Assembly: GCA_964500365.1 (NCBI GenBank)
Contig: CAZCPB010000056.1
Span: 1 to 18,702 of the forward strand
Reading direction: 5' to 3'
Source: CAZCPB01 sp964500365
GTDB lineage: Bacteria; Planctomycetota; Phycisphaerae; Phycisphaerales; UBA1924
DNA length: 18,702 nucleotides
Shown: positions 1-8,910 of the stretch, one piece after another
Numbering within the stretch: position 1 is the stretch's first letter
Layout: the number at the start of each line of letters is the position of its first letter
The notes under the pieces: model-generated
What the model was told of the DNA's origin: nothing
The model's database searches: none
What the model saw: the letters and a program-made list of their open reading frames with translations, nothing else
Program-made: the position numbers and the translations under genes

Positions 1-812
1 CGCTCACGTTCCGGGCGCGCGAGTCCGGTGGTGTTTCGTTCCGGCGCTCCGACCTTGCCGGCTCGCCTGAGATCCCGGCGCTCGCCGCGCACGCCGGGCG
101 CGACCCGCGGCTGCCCGGGCGCAACACGATCCTCGTCGCCGACGCGGCACGCCCCCCGGGAGCGAACAACGCCGCGGCGCTCACCGTCGAGCACGCGCTG
201 TCCGCGCTCGCCGGCCTGGGAATCACAGACGCGTGGTTGGACCTCTCGGGGCCGGAGGTGCCCATCGGCGACGGCTCGGCGGCTTTTCTCGTGGAGGCGA
301 TCAACGGCGCCGGAGTGCGCGACCTGCCCGGGGAGCCGGCGACGATCACTGTTCGCGAACCCCACCGGGTCCGCAGCGCCGACGGCGCGGCGGAGATCAC
401 CGCCGAGCCGTCCGAGGACGGGCAGCTGCACCTGTCCTACACGCTCGAGTACGCCGCGCCGGGCGGGCCCGGCCGCCAGACCTTTGCGTGGTCGTGGAAC
501 GCCGCGTCGTACGCGCGCGATCTCGCCCCGGCCCGGACGTTCTGCCTCGAGCGCGAGGCGCGGGCGATGCGTGCCGCGGGGCTGTTTTCGTGGCTCTCAC
601 CGCGCGACATGCTCGTGCTCGGCGACGACGGCCGCCCCATCGACAACGAGCTGCGCTTCCCCGACGAGCCCGCCCGCCACAAGCTCCTCGACCTTCTGGG
701 CGATCTTGCGCTCGCCGGCGCGTCGATCATCGGGCGGATCACCGCCGTACGCAGCGGGCACGCGCTCAACGCCGAGATGGCTGCGGCGCTCCGGCACAGC
801 GCCGGGCACTAG
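1..812 (+). CDS. lpxC: UDP-3-O-acyl-N-acetylglucosamine deacetylase, 3' part
   Basis: This is the C-terminal ~269 codons of LpxC, the zinc enzyme that removes the acetyl group from UDP-3-O-acyl-GlcNAc, the committed step of lipid A synthesis in the cytoplasm. The 5' end lies off the window; the frame is open from base 3. Seen directly: TVEHAL with the first zinc histidine, followed by GPEVPIGDGSAAF, the typical end of domain I; then near the C-terminus RHKLLDLLGDL, which carries the His and Asp zinc ligands (HKxxD), and SGHALN with the catalytic histidine. All expected active-site positions in the visible part are intact. The protein ends shortly after SGHALN, as in stand-alone LpxC, so there is no FabZ fusion of the kind found in some other phyla. 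It implies an outer membrane with lipid A. Identification is firm; only the missing N-terminus limits it. Confidence 0.95.
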   Translation, partial: LTFRARESGGVSFRRSDLAGSPEIPALAAHAGRDPRLPGRNTILVADAARPPGANNAAALTVEHALSALAGLGITDAWLDLSGPEVPIGDGSAAFLVEAINGAGVRDLPGEPATITVREPHRVRSADGAAEITAEPSEDGQLHLSYTLEYAAPGGPGRQTFAWSWNAASYARDLAPARTFCLEREARAMRAAGLFSWLSPRDMLVLGDDGRPIDNELRFPDEPARHKLLDLLGDLALAGASIIGRITAVRSGHALNAEMAAALRHSAGH

Positions 813-992
813 CGGACCTTGTGGTTCCGCCGGTTCTCGGCGAGTATCCCGAATGATTCCCGATCGAGCGCCCGAACGACCTTGCTGAATCCGCCGTAGA
901 AGAATCCCGAACTACGCCTGTGTCGATCCGTGCGCGGCCGATAGACTCATTCCAGCCCCTTTTTTCAGGGCCCGGAGAGGGATCCCGACGTG

Positions 993-1703
993 ATGACCCA
1001 GGGCACCCGCCGCCGCACCGGCTTCACGCTCATCGAGCTTCTGGTCGTCATTTCCGTCATCGCCGTCCTCATCAGCATCCTGCTCCCCGCCCTGAGTTCC
1101 AGCCGCGAGACCGCCCGCCGGCTCCAGTGCCTGGCGAACCTCAAGGGGATCGGGATGGGGCTGAACATCTACATGAACGAACGGTCGAAGGGGATCCTCC
1201 CCAAGGTCCGGCCGCTGCACGACCCCAACGCGCCCAAGAACGACCCCTCGCTCCTGGACATCCTCGGCCAGTACGTGGAAGCACCCCTGCCGCGCGACCG
1301 CGGCGACGGCACATACGAAGTGGTCGAACCGTACCTGTGTCCCCAGGACGCCTGGAGCAGCGACAAGGACGGCAACGCGGTCCCGCCGGTGTACGAGAGC
1401 AACGGGACCAGTTACGACTACCAGCCCGGGGTCTCGATGTTCGCGGCGGAGTTGATCGGCGGCGTCTCCCCGGACAAGACCGCCTTCGCCGTCACCAAGG
1501 CGTACGAACTGTGGCACGACAAGGGTCGCGACTGGCCGGTGCTCGCGGACTTCGGCGACTGGCACCGGCTCCGCAACAGCGGCCCGCCGCGCAACGGGGT
1601 CTTCATGCCCGACTGGCGCGCCGACTGGCTGGTCGCCTCGACGGACGAGGACCTCGCGAAGTTCTTCGCCGACGTGCTGCGTTTCGGCGGCGTGAACCGG
1701 TAG
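993..1703 (+). CDS. Prepilin-type N-terminal cleavage/methylation protein (pseudopilin-like)
   Basis: A 236-residue protein with a class III signal: a short basic leader (TRRRTG) followed by FTLIELLVVISVIAVLISILLPAL, so a prepilin peptidase would cut after the Gly and methylate the Phe. Glu at +5 of the mature protein, needed for assembly in type IV pilins and type II secretion pseudopilins, is present. The body (SRETARRLQCLANLKGIGMGLNIYM) follows the pattern of the large planctomycete families of such proteins, and the C-terminal ~170 residues are unlike anything I recognise. ATG at 993 is preferred; a GTG at 990 directly before it is equally possible, with GGAGAGG at 974-980 as ribosome binding site. 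The next gene starts 7 bases after the stop, so the two are probably co-transcribed. Whether it forms a filament, a secretion pseudopilus or neither cannot be told. Confidence 0.85.
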   Translation: MTQGTRRRTGFTLIELLVVISVIAVLISILLPALSSSRETARRLQCLANLKGIGMGLNIYMNERSKGILPKVRPLHDPNAPKNDPSLLDILGQYVEAPLPRDRGDGTYEVVEPYLCPQDAWSSDKDGNAVPPVYESNGTSYDYQPGVSMFAAELIGGVSPDKTAFAVTKAYELWHDKGRDWPVLADFGDWHRLRNSGPPRNGVFMPDWRADWLVASTDEDLAKFFADVLRFGGVNR

Positions 1704-1710
1704 GAGCGTC

Positions 1711-2538
1711 ATGACCCAGGGATCGTTCCCCAGCCTGCTCGACGAGATCGGCGTGCCGCCGGCGCCGGCGCGCGGGCCGCTCGCCGCCCGGCTCCGCGGG
1801 CGCTTTCGGTCGCGCTGGGCCGCGCTCCGCGCCGACCCCGCGCGCTGGGCGCGGTTCAAGCGATGGTCGATCGCGTGCGGCTCGGCCGCGGCGCTCGGGC
1901 TCGGCGTCGGGCTCTACTTCTGGCTCCGCCCGGTCCCCCAGCCCGACTACCTCAACGACGGCATGGACGATGTCCTGAACTACACGCTCCTGACCGACGA
2001 GTTCAACCGCCTGCCCGTCTACGAGCGTCTCAAGCTCATCGGCGAGCTCATCGCGCGCTTCAGGAGCATGTCGAGCACCGACTCGGTCCTCATGGCCAGT
2101 TTCGCCGCGGGCATCGCCGGCGCCGCCCGCGATCAGATCGTCGAGAACGGCTCGCGCCTGGCGGTGGACGTGTGGGACAAGTACGCCGCGGACTACTCGG
2201 GCGTCCCGGAATCGCAGCGCGACGAGTACCTCGACAAGACCTTCATCGAGTTCACGAAGATGATGGAGAGCCTCGCCGGCGAAGCGCGCGACATCTCCGA
2301 CGAGGAGCGCCTCGCCGAGGGCCGCCGCCAGGCCCAGCGCGACCTGGAAGTCATGCGCTCGGGCGACCGCGGTCCGCGCAACGAGGACCTGGGACGCATG
2401 TTCACCTTCATGAACCGCGATGTCGGCCAGCACGCCTCGGGCGCGCAGCGCGCCCGCGGCCAGCAGATGATGCGGGACATGTCCCGACGCCTCCGCGGCT
2501 GGGACGTCGCCACCGGCAAGCCTTCCGGCGGCGGGTAG
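1711..2538 (+). CDS. Single-pass membrane protein of unknown function
   Basis: A 275-residue protein I do not recognise. The first ~50 residues are basic and Pro/Ala-rich and would stay in the cytoplasm; one hydrophobic helix follows at about 53-72 (SIACGSAAALGLGVGLYFWL), then ~200 mostly helical, charged residues outside. The distal part includes a stretch rich in Glu, Arg and Gln around residues 190-215 that could form a coiled coil. It starts 7 bases after the pseudopilin-like gene, with a GGAG ribosome binding site overlapping that gene's stop codon, so translational coupling is likely. Both proteins begin Met-Thr-Gln-Gly, probably by chance. The pairing suggests a role with the pseudopilin-like protein at the membrane, but this is inference only. 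Confidence 0.75.
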   Translation: MTQGSFPSLLDEIGVPPAPARGPLAARLRGRFRSRWAALRADPARWARFKRWSIACGSAAALGLGVGLYFWLRPVPQPDYLNDGMDDVLNYTLLTDEFNRLPVYERLKLIGELIARFRSMSSTDSVLMASFAAGIAGAARDQIVENGSRLAVDVWDKYAADYSGVPESQRDEYLDKTFIEFTKMMESLAGEARDISDEERLAEGRRQAQRDLEVMRSGDRGPRNEDLGRMFTFMNRDVGQHASGAQRARGQQMMRDMSRRLRGWDVATGKPSGGG

Positions 2539-3318
2539 TCATCCCCCGGCCCGCGCCGACTCGGTCCGGCACGTCACCAACGCCTCGCCCTCGCGGAGTT
2601 CGATCTTCAGCACCCTGACGACGCGCCCGTCGCCGAGCTGGATCAGGGGCTCGGCGGTCACGGGTGCGCGGCCGGAAAGCGGCGCAAACACGCCCGCGTC
2701 ACCCGCGAGCCCGCCCAGCAGGCGCTCGCCCTCGCCCCCGGTCACCCACGACACGGGCACCGGCAGCCGACCCGCGCGGAGCCGGACCTCGCGGAGCCAG
2801 AGCGCGCCGTCGGGCGAGATCTCGGGCCGTGCCTCGATCGAAATCACGCGCCCGCTGCCGCCGATCTCGACCCCGAGCCGGACCTCGCCCTCGCCGAAAT
2901 CAACCGCGATCGCCCGGACCTTCGCCGGCATCGCCGAGTCGCGGCTGGCGAGCCACTTGCCCAGGCGCGTGCTCAGCCACGCCGTGGCGTCGCCCTCGCT
3001 GATGGTGACGGCCCACTCTCCGCTCCGCCACGCTCCGCCGTTCGCAGCGCCCGCGGCGGTCGGGCGCACGCGGCTCATCTCCGAGGCGATCTCGTTTTCA
3101 AGGTCCGCGCCCGCCGCGGCAATCTTCGGGTCCGAGGCGTCAACTTCCGGCCACCAGCGCGGCGAGGCCCACGCCAGGCCCGCGATCACCGCCGCGGCAG
3201 CAAAGACAGCCACGCCCAGCATCGCCACGCCACGCAGCCAGGCACGCCGGCGGCGGGAACGACGGGCCGCCACGCCGGGCGCGTCCGGTGCCGCACCTCT
3301 GTCCGCCCCTGCGCGCAT
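2539..3318 (-). CDS. Membrane-anchored protein of unknown function
   Basis: A 259-residue protein with a very basic N-terminus (RRSRRRR near residue 20) and one hydrophobic helix at about 29-50, which fits an N-in signal anchor with the rest outside the cytoplasmic membrane. The outer part has alternating beta-type segments such as GEVRLGVEIGGSGRVISIEARP and a segment WAVTISEGDATAWLSTRLGKWL that resembles the lipid- or ligand-holding fold of small anchored proteins (the YpmS/DUF2140 type comes to mind), but the resemblance is too loose to name it. A GGGAG ribosome binding site lies just before the ATG. Its stop codon abuts the stop of the plus-strand gene at 2538 with no base between. It lies downstream of rpsI in the same direction with a 63-base gap, so it may be read from the ribosomal operon. 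Confidence 0.7.
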   Translation of the reverse strand: MRAGADRGAAPDAPGVAARRSRRRRAWLRGVAMLGVAVFAAAAVIAGLAWASPRWWPEVDASDPKIAAAGADLENEIASEMSRVRPTAAGAANGGAWRSGEWAVTISEGDATAWLSTRLGKWLASRDSAMPAKVRAIAVDFGEGEVRLGVEIGGSGRVISIEARPEISPDGALWLREVRLRAGRLPVPVSWVTGGEGERLLGGLAGDAGVFAPLSGRAPVTAEPLIQLGDGRVVRVLKIELREGEALVTCRTESARAGG

Positions 3319-3381
3319 GCGAACTCCCGCCCCCCGGCACCATCGCGGCGGAACGCCCCGGCTCGTCGATGCCCGGATCGA

Positions 3382-3891
3382 TCAGCGCTTGGAGAACTGG
3401 AACCGGCGACGCGCGCCCGCCTGGCCGTACTTCTTACGCTCGACCTCGCGGGCGTCACGCGTGAGCATGCCCGCGTCGCGGAGGGGGGCGTCCATGGTCG
3501 GGTCGTAGGCCTGCAGCGCCCGGGCGATCGCGAGGCGCGACGCCTGGGCCTGGCCCATCAGCCCGCCGCCGTGCAGCTTGAGGACCACGTCGAACCGGCC
3601 CTCGGTGCCGGTGAGCGTGAGCGGGCTGTTCACGTCGGCGCGGTCGCGCTCCTCGGGGAAGTACTGCTCGATCGGGGTCGGGTCGCGCCCGTTGCGCTCG
3701 ACGACGACCTTGCCGGCGTCGCCCTTGGCGGGGCGCATGCGGGCCCGCGCCACGGCGGTCTTGCGGCGACCCGTGCCCCACCACCACCCGTGTTTGTCGG
3801 CGGGCTTGGCAACCCGGACGGGCTTGGCGGGCTGGGTGCCGGCCGGATCGCCGGGGACGAGAGTGCTGCCGCTGGAAGGGATCGTCGTCAT
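3382..3891 (-). CDS. rpsI: Small ribosomal subunit protein uS9
   Basis: Ribosomal protein S9, which sits in the head of the 30S subunit and whose C-terminal tail reaches towards the P-site tRNA. Seen directly: GTGRRKTAVARAR at residues 39-51, the LKLHGGGLMGQAQASRLAIARAL stretch at about 104-126, and the conserved tail KKYGQAGARRRFQFSKR ending in Lys-Arg, which is the tRNA-contacting end. The protein is 169 residues, against about 130 for most bacteria; the extra is a ~35-residue N-terminal extension rich in Pro and Lys with three consecutive Trp just before the conserved core. The ATG at 3891 has an AGAGG ribosome binding site. It follows rplM by 74 bases, the standard bacterial L13-S9 operon. 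Confidence 0.95.
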   Translation of the reverse strand: MTTIPSSGSTLVPGDPAGTQPAKPVRVAKPADKHGWWWGTGRRKTAVARARMRPAKGDAGKVVVERNGRDPTPIEQYFPEERDRADVNSPLTLTGTEGRFDVVLKLHGGGLMGQAQASRLAIARALQAYDPTMDAPLRDAGMLTRDAREVERKKYGQAGARRRFQFSKR

Positions 3892-3965
3892 GGAAAGCCT
3901 CTGAAATCGTTCGAGCCGCTTACGGATCGCTCGTCGGTACTGATTGCTCGCTATTCACTTCCCGC

Positions 3966-4400
3966 TCACACCGTCAGCGCCGCCGGGTTCTTCTCGGCGT
4001 AAGGGTGGTCGGCGCCAGGGAACACCTCGAGGTTCTTGAGCATCACCCTCGCCAGCCGGTTCTTCGGGAGCATGCGCCGCACCGCATCCTGGATCAGCAC
4101 CTCGGGGCGCCGCTCGCGAAGGCTGCCGTACGACTCGGTCTTCTGGCCGCTGGGGTACTCGGTGTACCACTTCCGGTGCTTCTGCTCGGCCTTGCGGCCG
4201 GTCAGTCCGACCTTGCTGGCGTTGGTCACGATCACCTTGTCGCCCGAGATCACGTGGGGCGTGTACTCCGGGCGGTGCTTGCCCATGAGGACGATCGCGA
4301 CCTCGGCGGCAAGACGGCCCAGCGGCACGTCCGCCGCGTCCACAACGCGCCACGACGGCTGGATCGACCCGGGCTTGGCGAGGAATGTCTGGCGACGCAT
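3966..4400 (-). CDS. rplM: Large ribosomal subunit protein uL13
   Basis: Ribosomal protein L13, an early-assembling 50S protein, 144 residues, the usual length. Seen directly: SWRVVDAADVPLGRLAAEVA at about 16-35, LMGKHRPEYTPH at 38-49, GDKVIVTNASKVGLTGRK at 53-70, the VRRMLPKN motif at 108-114 and FPGADHPYAEKNP near the C-terminus. The start at 4400 is chosen because GAGGTG sits 5 bases upstream and the protein then begins MRRQTFLAKPG, as expected; an in-frame start at 4481 would add 27 residues unlike the family. It is the first gene of the rplM-rpsI operon. In many bacteria L13 represses this operon by binding its own leader; a 163-base leader would be available here if the promoter proposed near 4572-4599 is right. 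Confidence 0.95.
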   Translation of the reverse strand: MRRQTFLAKPGSIQPSWRVVDAADVPLGRLAAEVAIVLMGKHRPEYTPHVISGDKVIVTNASKVGLTGRKAEQKHRKWYTEYPSGQKTESYGSLRERRPEVLIQDAVRRMLPKNRLARVMLKNLEVFPGADHPYAEKNPAALTV

Positions 4401-4722
4401 GGAGCACCTCGTCGGCGGCCCGAAATCGGGGTACGCCGGAACGTTCAGGTCCGTGCGGGCGGGGGCCCGACGGGCGGTCACGCCGCCTACCGGGCGGGGC
4501 GGGCCGGCCTTGCAGTCCCTTGGCCGGCAGAGTTGCGGAAAACGACCCGAGAATCCGCTCGGGGAGAGGTAAGGGTAGACGCCGGCCTCGGCCGGTCAAG
4601 AGTCCCACGAGCGCGGGCCGCCGTTCGGCGTCGCCTCGAAACCTGCATAGCCCGCCCCGCAAATAGGTCGATGATTCCCTCCCAGCACCCGGGCCGCGCA
4701 AGAATCGGAGGCGAGACCCCTG
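4401..4722. promoter_or_regulatory. Divergent intergenic region between rplM and the CPBP protease gene
   Basis: A 322-base stretch with no gene I can support. It must carry promoters for rplM-rpsI (leftwards) and for the CPBP protease (rightwards). It is GC-rich, with a short AT-richer patch near 4650-4680. A GGAGG ribosome binding site for the protease lies at 4707-4711. Open frames that cross it are extensions of neighbouring reading frames without their own start signals. Confidence 0.5.
4572..4599 (-). promoter_or_regulatory. Possible sigma-70-like promoter for rplM-rpsI
   Basis: On the minus strand TTGACC (4599-4594) is followed after 16 bases by TACCCT (4577-4572). The -35 box matches five of six consensus bases; the -10 box is weak. 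The spacer contains a near-perfect palindrome, CCGGCC-TC-GGCCGG on the plus strand. It would give a leader of roughly 160 bases before the rplM start. It is a match by eye only, and GC-rich planctomycete promoters are poorly characterised. Confidence 0.25.
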
Positions 4723-6450
4723 ATGGCCGACCTGAACGCCGCGCCGGACCCAGCCACGCCGCCGGTATCAAGTCCCGCGAAGCCCGTGCGCTCCGCCCGC
4801 AGGCCGGATCCCGGCTCGCGGTACGCCGCGATGGTCGCCACGATTCTCTCGTGCGTGCTGATCCCGGCGGTCGTGCTGCTCCAGCAGTGCGAGTCGGCGC
4901 CGCCGCCGGCGCCCGGCCCGGCCAAGGCCGCGTCCCTCGCCGGCACACCCGAGACCGAGCAGTTCGCCATGGTCGCCAAGGTCATGGTGAAGATGCACCA
5001 CTTCCTGGAACGCGTGGGCACGCCGAAGGACGCGGCGGTGCTTGCGGATCAGATCGTGCAGCAACTCGACCAGGGCGCCGACCCGGGCAAGGCGCCCGTT
5101 TCGTTCGTCAAGCATGATCCGCGGCAGGTCCGCCTCAACAGGCTCCGCGCCGCGATCGCGGTCGGGGAGATCAGGGGGGGAGAGCAGGCGCTCGAGCGGA
5201 TCGAAGCGCTCGCGGCGGAACCCGAGCCTGCCGACGAAGCGGCCCAAGAGGGTGGGCAAGACGAGGGGAAAGACGGGGAACGGAACGAGGAGCGGGACTT
5301 TAAGGGGGCCGATCTGAACGGCGCGGTTCCGGAGCCGGAGGCCAGGCCGGAAGCCGAGCCCGAGTCCGACCCCGCGCGAGCCCCGGCCCCTGAGCCGGCC
5401 TCGTCCGGAGAACCCGCCGGACCGTCGTTCAGCATCGCCCCCGACCTCGAAACGCTCCGGCTGATCTACTCCGGGCGCGCCGGCGAGGTCTCCGAAGACC
5501 AGAGGGCGGCGCTGGTGGAACGTCACGGCTGGCTGGGCCGGCTCGCCCTGTCGCACGCCAAGCCGGACGCGGAGCGCTCCGACCTGCTCCAGGGCGGCGG
5601 CACGATCATCGCCGTGGCCGCGCTCATCGGGTTCGTGCTGCTCTTCGGCGGGCTGGCCTCGATCACCGCGTTCATCGTGCTGCTGGTGCAGGTGGCGGGC
5701 GGGCGGCTGCGGCGGCGGTTCGCGCCTCCCGCGCCGGGCGGGAGCGTCTACCTCGAGACGCTGATGCTCTTCGTGCTGGGCTTCGTCGTGCTGAAGGTCG
5801 GCGGCGAGTTCGCCGTCGTCAAACTCGGCCTGCCCGACATCGCCATCATCGTCGCCCAGTGGCTGCTCCTGGCCGTTCCTTTCTGGCCGCTGGTGCGGGG
5901 AGTCTCGTTCGCCGAGCACCGCCGCATGATCGGCTGGCACTCGGGCGCCGGGGTCTTCCGCGAGATCGGCGCGGGGATCTTCGGCTACCTCGCAGGGCTC
6001 GTGCCGCTGTTCTTCGCGATGCTGTTCTCGATGGCGGTACTGCTCATCAAGCTCTTCCTCGACAAGGCCGCCGGGCGGCCGGCCGAGCCGCCGAAGAACC
6101 CCGTCGTCGAGCACCTCCTCAAGGGAGGGGCGTGGGAGGTCGCGATGCTCGGCGCTCTGGCGACGATCTGGGCCCCGATCGTGGAGGAGGCGATCTTCCG
6201 CGGCGCGCTGTTCCGGCACCTGAGGGCCCGGCGCGGCCTGTTCGCCGGCGCGGCGATCTCCGCCGTGGTCTTCGGGGTCATGCACCCGTACCCCTTCTTC
6301 CTGCTCCTGCCGGTCATCACGCTGGGCTTCGTCTTCGCGATGCTCCGGGAGTGGCGCGGCTCGCTGATCGCGCCGATCACCGCCCACGCGCTGCACAACG
6401 GGATGCTCGTGACGATGCTGGTGCTGGTGCTCTCGATCATGAAGGACTGA
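4723..6450 (+). CDS. CPBP family intramembrane glutamic protease with long acidic N-terminal region
   Basis: A 575-residue membrane protein. The C-terminal ~110 residues hold the motifs of the CPBP (CAAX protease/bacteriocin-processing, Abi) family: VEEAIFRG with the catalytic Glu pair and Arg (488-493), FGVMH with His521, and HALHN (555-559, HxxxN). Members cleave within or next to the membrane; substrates here are unknown. Ahead of this lie about six hydrophobic helices from residue 293. The N-terminal half is unusual: one helix at about 34-54, a ~110-residue globular-looking part with helix VAKVMVKMHHFLERVG, then a low-complexity acidic Pro/Glu/Ala-rich stretch at about 165-235. Most CPBP proteins are 200-300 residues, so this N-terminus is additional. 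ATG at 4723 has GGAGG 11 bases upstream. Its stop is 3 bases from the stop of lysS on the other strand. Confidence 0.88.
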   Translation: MADLNAAPDPATPPVSSPAKPVRSARRPDPGSRYAAMVATILSCVLIPAVVLLQQCESAPPPAPGPAKAASLAGTPETEQFAMVAKVMVKMHHFLERVGTPKDAAVLADQIVQQLDQGADPGKAPVSFVKHDPRQVRLNRLRAAIAVGEIRGGEQALERIEALAAEPEPADEAAQEGGQDEGKDGERNEERDFKGADLNGAVPEPEARPEAEPESDPARAPAPEPASSGEPAGPSFSIAPDLETLRLIYSGRAGEVSEDQRAALVERHGWLGRLALSHAKPDAERSDLLQGGGTIIAVAALIGFVLLFGGLASITAFIVLLVQVAGGRLRRRFAPPAPGGSVYLETLMLFVLGFVVLKVGGEFAVVKLGLPDIAIIVAQWLLLAVPFWPLVRGVSFAEHRRMIGWHSGAGVFREIGAGIFGYLAGLVPLFFAMLFSMAVLLIKLFLDKAAGRPAEPPKNPVVEHLLKGGAWEVAMLGALATIWAPIVEEAIFRGALFRHLRARRGLFAGAAISAVVFGVMHPYPFFLLLPVITLGFVFAMLREWRGSLIAPITAHALHNGMLVTMLVLVLSIMKD

Positions 6451-6453
6451 GCG

Positions 6454-8016
<1,563 letters not shown>

Positions 8017-8063
8017 AGAACGAATGTTAGGGCTTCGTACCCGGACCGCAGCGCGCCGATCGC

Positions 8064-8133
8064 CGGACATGCGCGGGTTTTTCGAGGTTTTTCCGCGGCA
8101 TGTCCGCGTGCGTGCGCAGAACCGCGGACATGC
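8064..8133. repeat. Three-copy CGGACATG motif with an 11-bp perfect inverted repeat
   Basis: In the 159-base divergent gap between lysS and the lamin-tail gene, the octamer CGGACATG occurs at 8064-8071 and 8125-8132 and inverted (CATGTCCG) at 8099-8106. The second and third copies extend to a perfect 11-bp inverted repeat, GCATGTCCGCG (8098-8108) and CGCGGACATGC (8123-8133), with a 14-base loop. There is no T-run after it and no gene ends here, so it is not a terminator. It could be an operator for a dimeric regulator acting on both genes or a hairpin in the leader of the plus-strand operon. Confidence 0.6.
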
Positions 8134-8175
8134 GCGCCCTTCCGGCCCGGCGCGCTTCAGGTATCCTCGGCGCTC

Positions 8176-8904
8176 GTGTTCATCGAGCCGCCGACCCCGC
8201 CCGTGCCCTTCCCGCACCCGCTCATCACCGAGGTGCTCTACGCCGTGCCGACCGAGAAGGCCGCGGGCGGCGACCTCGCGCGGGCCGACGCCAGCAGGGA
8301 CGGCGCGCGCGACGCGACGGGGGACGAATTCGTCGAGGTGATCAACCCCCACGACAAGGCCATCGACCTCAAGGGATACTCGCTGCGCGACGCCGCGGGC
8401 GCCGAGGCCGCGTCGAAGAAGCCCGAGAAGGGGAAGAAACCGCCGCCGGGAGTCAGCTTCACGTTCCCTGCGCTGACTCTGCAGCCCGGCGAGGTCGCCG
8501 TGGTCTTCAACGGCAGCAAGCAGAAGTGGACGGGGCCCGTGGGCGACTCGGGCCGAGCGCCCGCGGCGAGGCACGACAAGTTCGACAACGCCTGGGTCTT
8601 CACGATGAAGGCTTCCAGCAGCCGCGCCGGCTTCTCGAACGGCGGTGACTTCGTGCTCCTTTCCGCGCCGGGAGGCGTGCCCGTGCAGCGCGTCCGCTGG
8701 GGCGGGAGCCCGGAACTTGCGACCGACGCCCCGCTGGTCGAGGATGCGCCCTCGTCGAGCGCCGGGAGCGTGCAGCGCGAGAGTGTGGCGGGCGCGTTCG
8801 TGCCGCACGCCGAGATCGACGGTCTACCATTCAGCCCCGGGCGTTTCGGCGGTGAGACGACCGAGACGGGCACGCCCGACCCCGCGAAGGAAGAGGCGAA
8901 GTAG
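8176..8904 (+). CDS. Lamin tail domain (LTD) protein
   Basis: A 242-residue protein. Residues ~15-115 match the lamin tail domain, an Ig-like beta-sandwich common in exported bacterial proteins: LITEVLY at the start, GDEFVEVINPHDKAIDLKGYSLRD in the middle and FPALTLQPGEVAVVFNG at the end. A Lys-rich insert (KKPEKGKKPPPG, about 81-92) interrupts the domain. The second half (NGGDFVLLSAPGGVPVQRVRWG, SSSAGSVQRE) completes it in the manner of nuclease-associated LTDs. No nuclease domain is present. The best start is GTG at 8176; with it there is no signal peptide, which is odd for this family, and the frame remains open further upstream without an ATG. nuoE follows 6 bases after the stop, so the two form an operon, though a shared function is not evident. 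Confidence 0.75.
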   Translation: MFIEPPTPPVPFPHPLITEVLYAVPTEKAAGGDLARADASRDGARDATGDEFVEVINPHDKAIDLKGYSLRDAAGAEAASKKPEKGKKPPPGVSFTFPALTLQPGEVAVVFNGSKQKWTGPVGDSGRAPAARHDKFDNAWVFTMKASSSRAGFSNGGDFVLLSAPGGVPVQRVRWGGSPELATDAPLVEDAPSSSAGSVQRESVAGAFVPHAEIDGLPFSPGRFGGETTETGTPDPAKEEAK

Positions 8905-8910
8905 GACGAC

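Noticed and set aside
940..985. T-run TTTTTT with GGGCCC nearby as a terminator for lpxC
   Set aside because: The T-run comes before, not after, any stem, and the possible pairing is only about four bases.
5220..5410. Acidic Pro/Glu/Ala-rich stretch in the CPBP gene as a tandem repeat array
   Set aside because: It is low-complexity protein sequence without a regular repeat unit at DNA level.
4768..6396. A 542-codon minus-strand open frame opposite the CPBP protease
   Set aside because: Composition is typical of an antisense shadow (Arg, Asp, Glu, His runs), there is no ribosome binding site, and the plus strand has clear catalytic motifs.
8017..8808. Extension of lysS to an upstream start at 8808
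   Set aside because: The added 264 residues lie antisense to the lamin-tail gene and look like shadow sequence; LysRS homology begins at about 8016.
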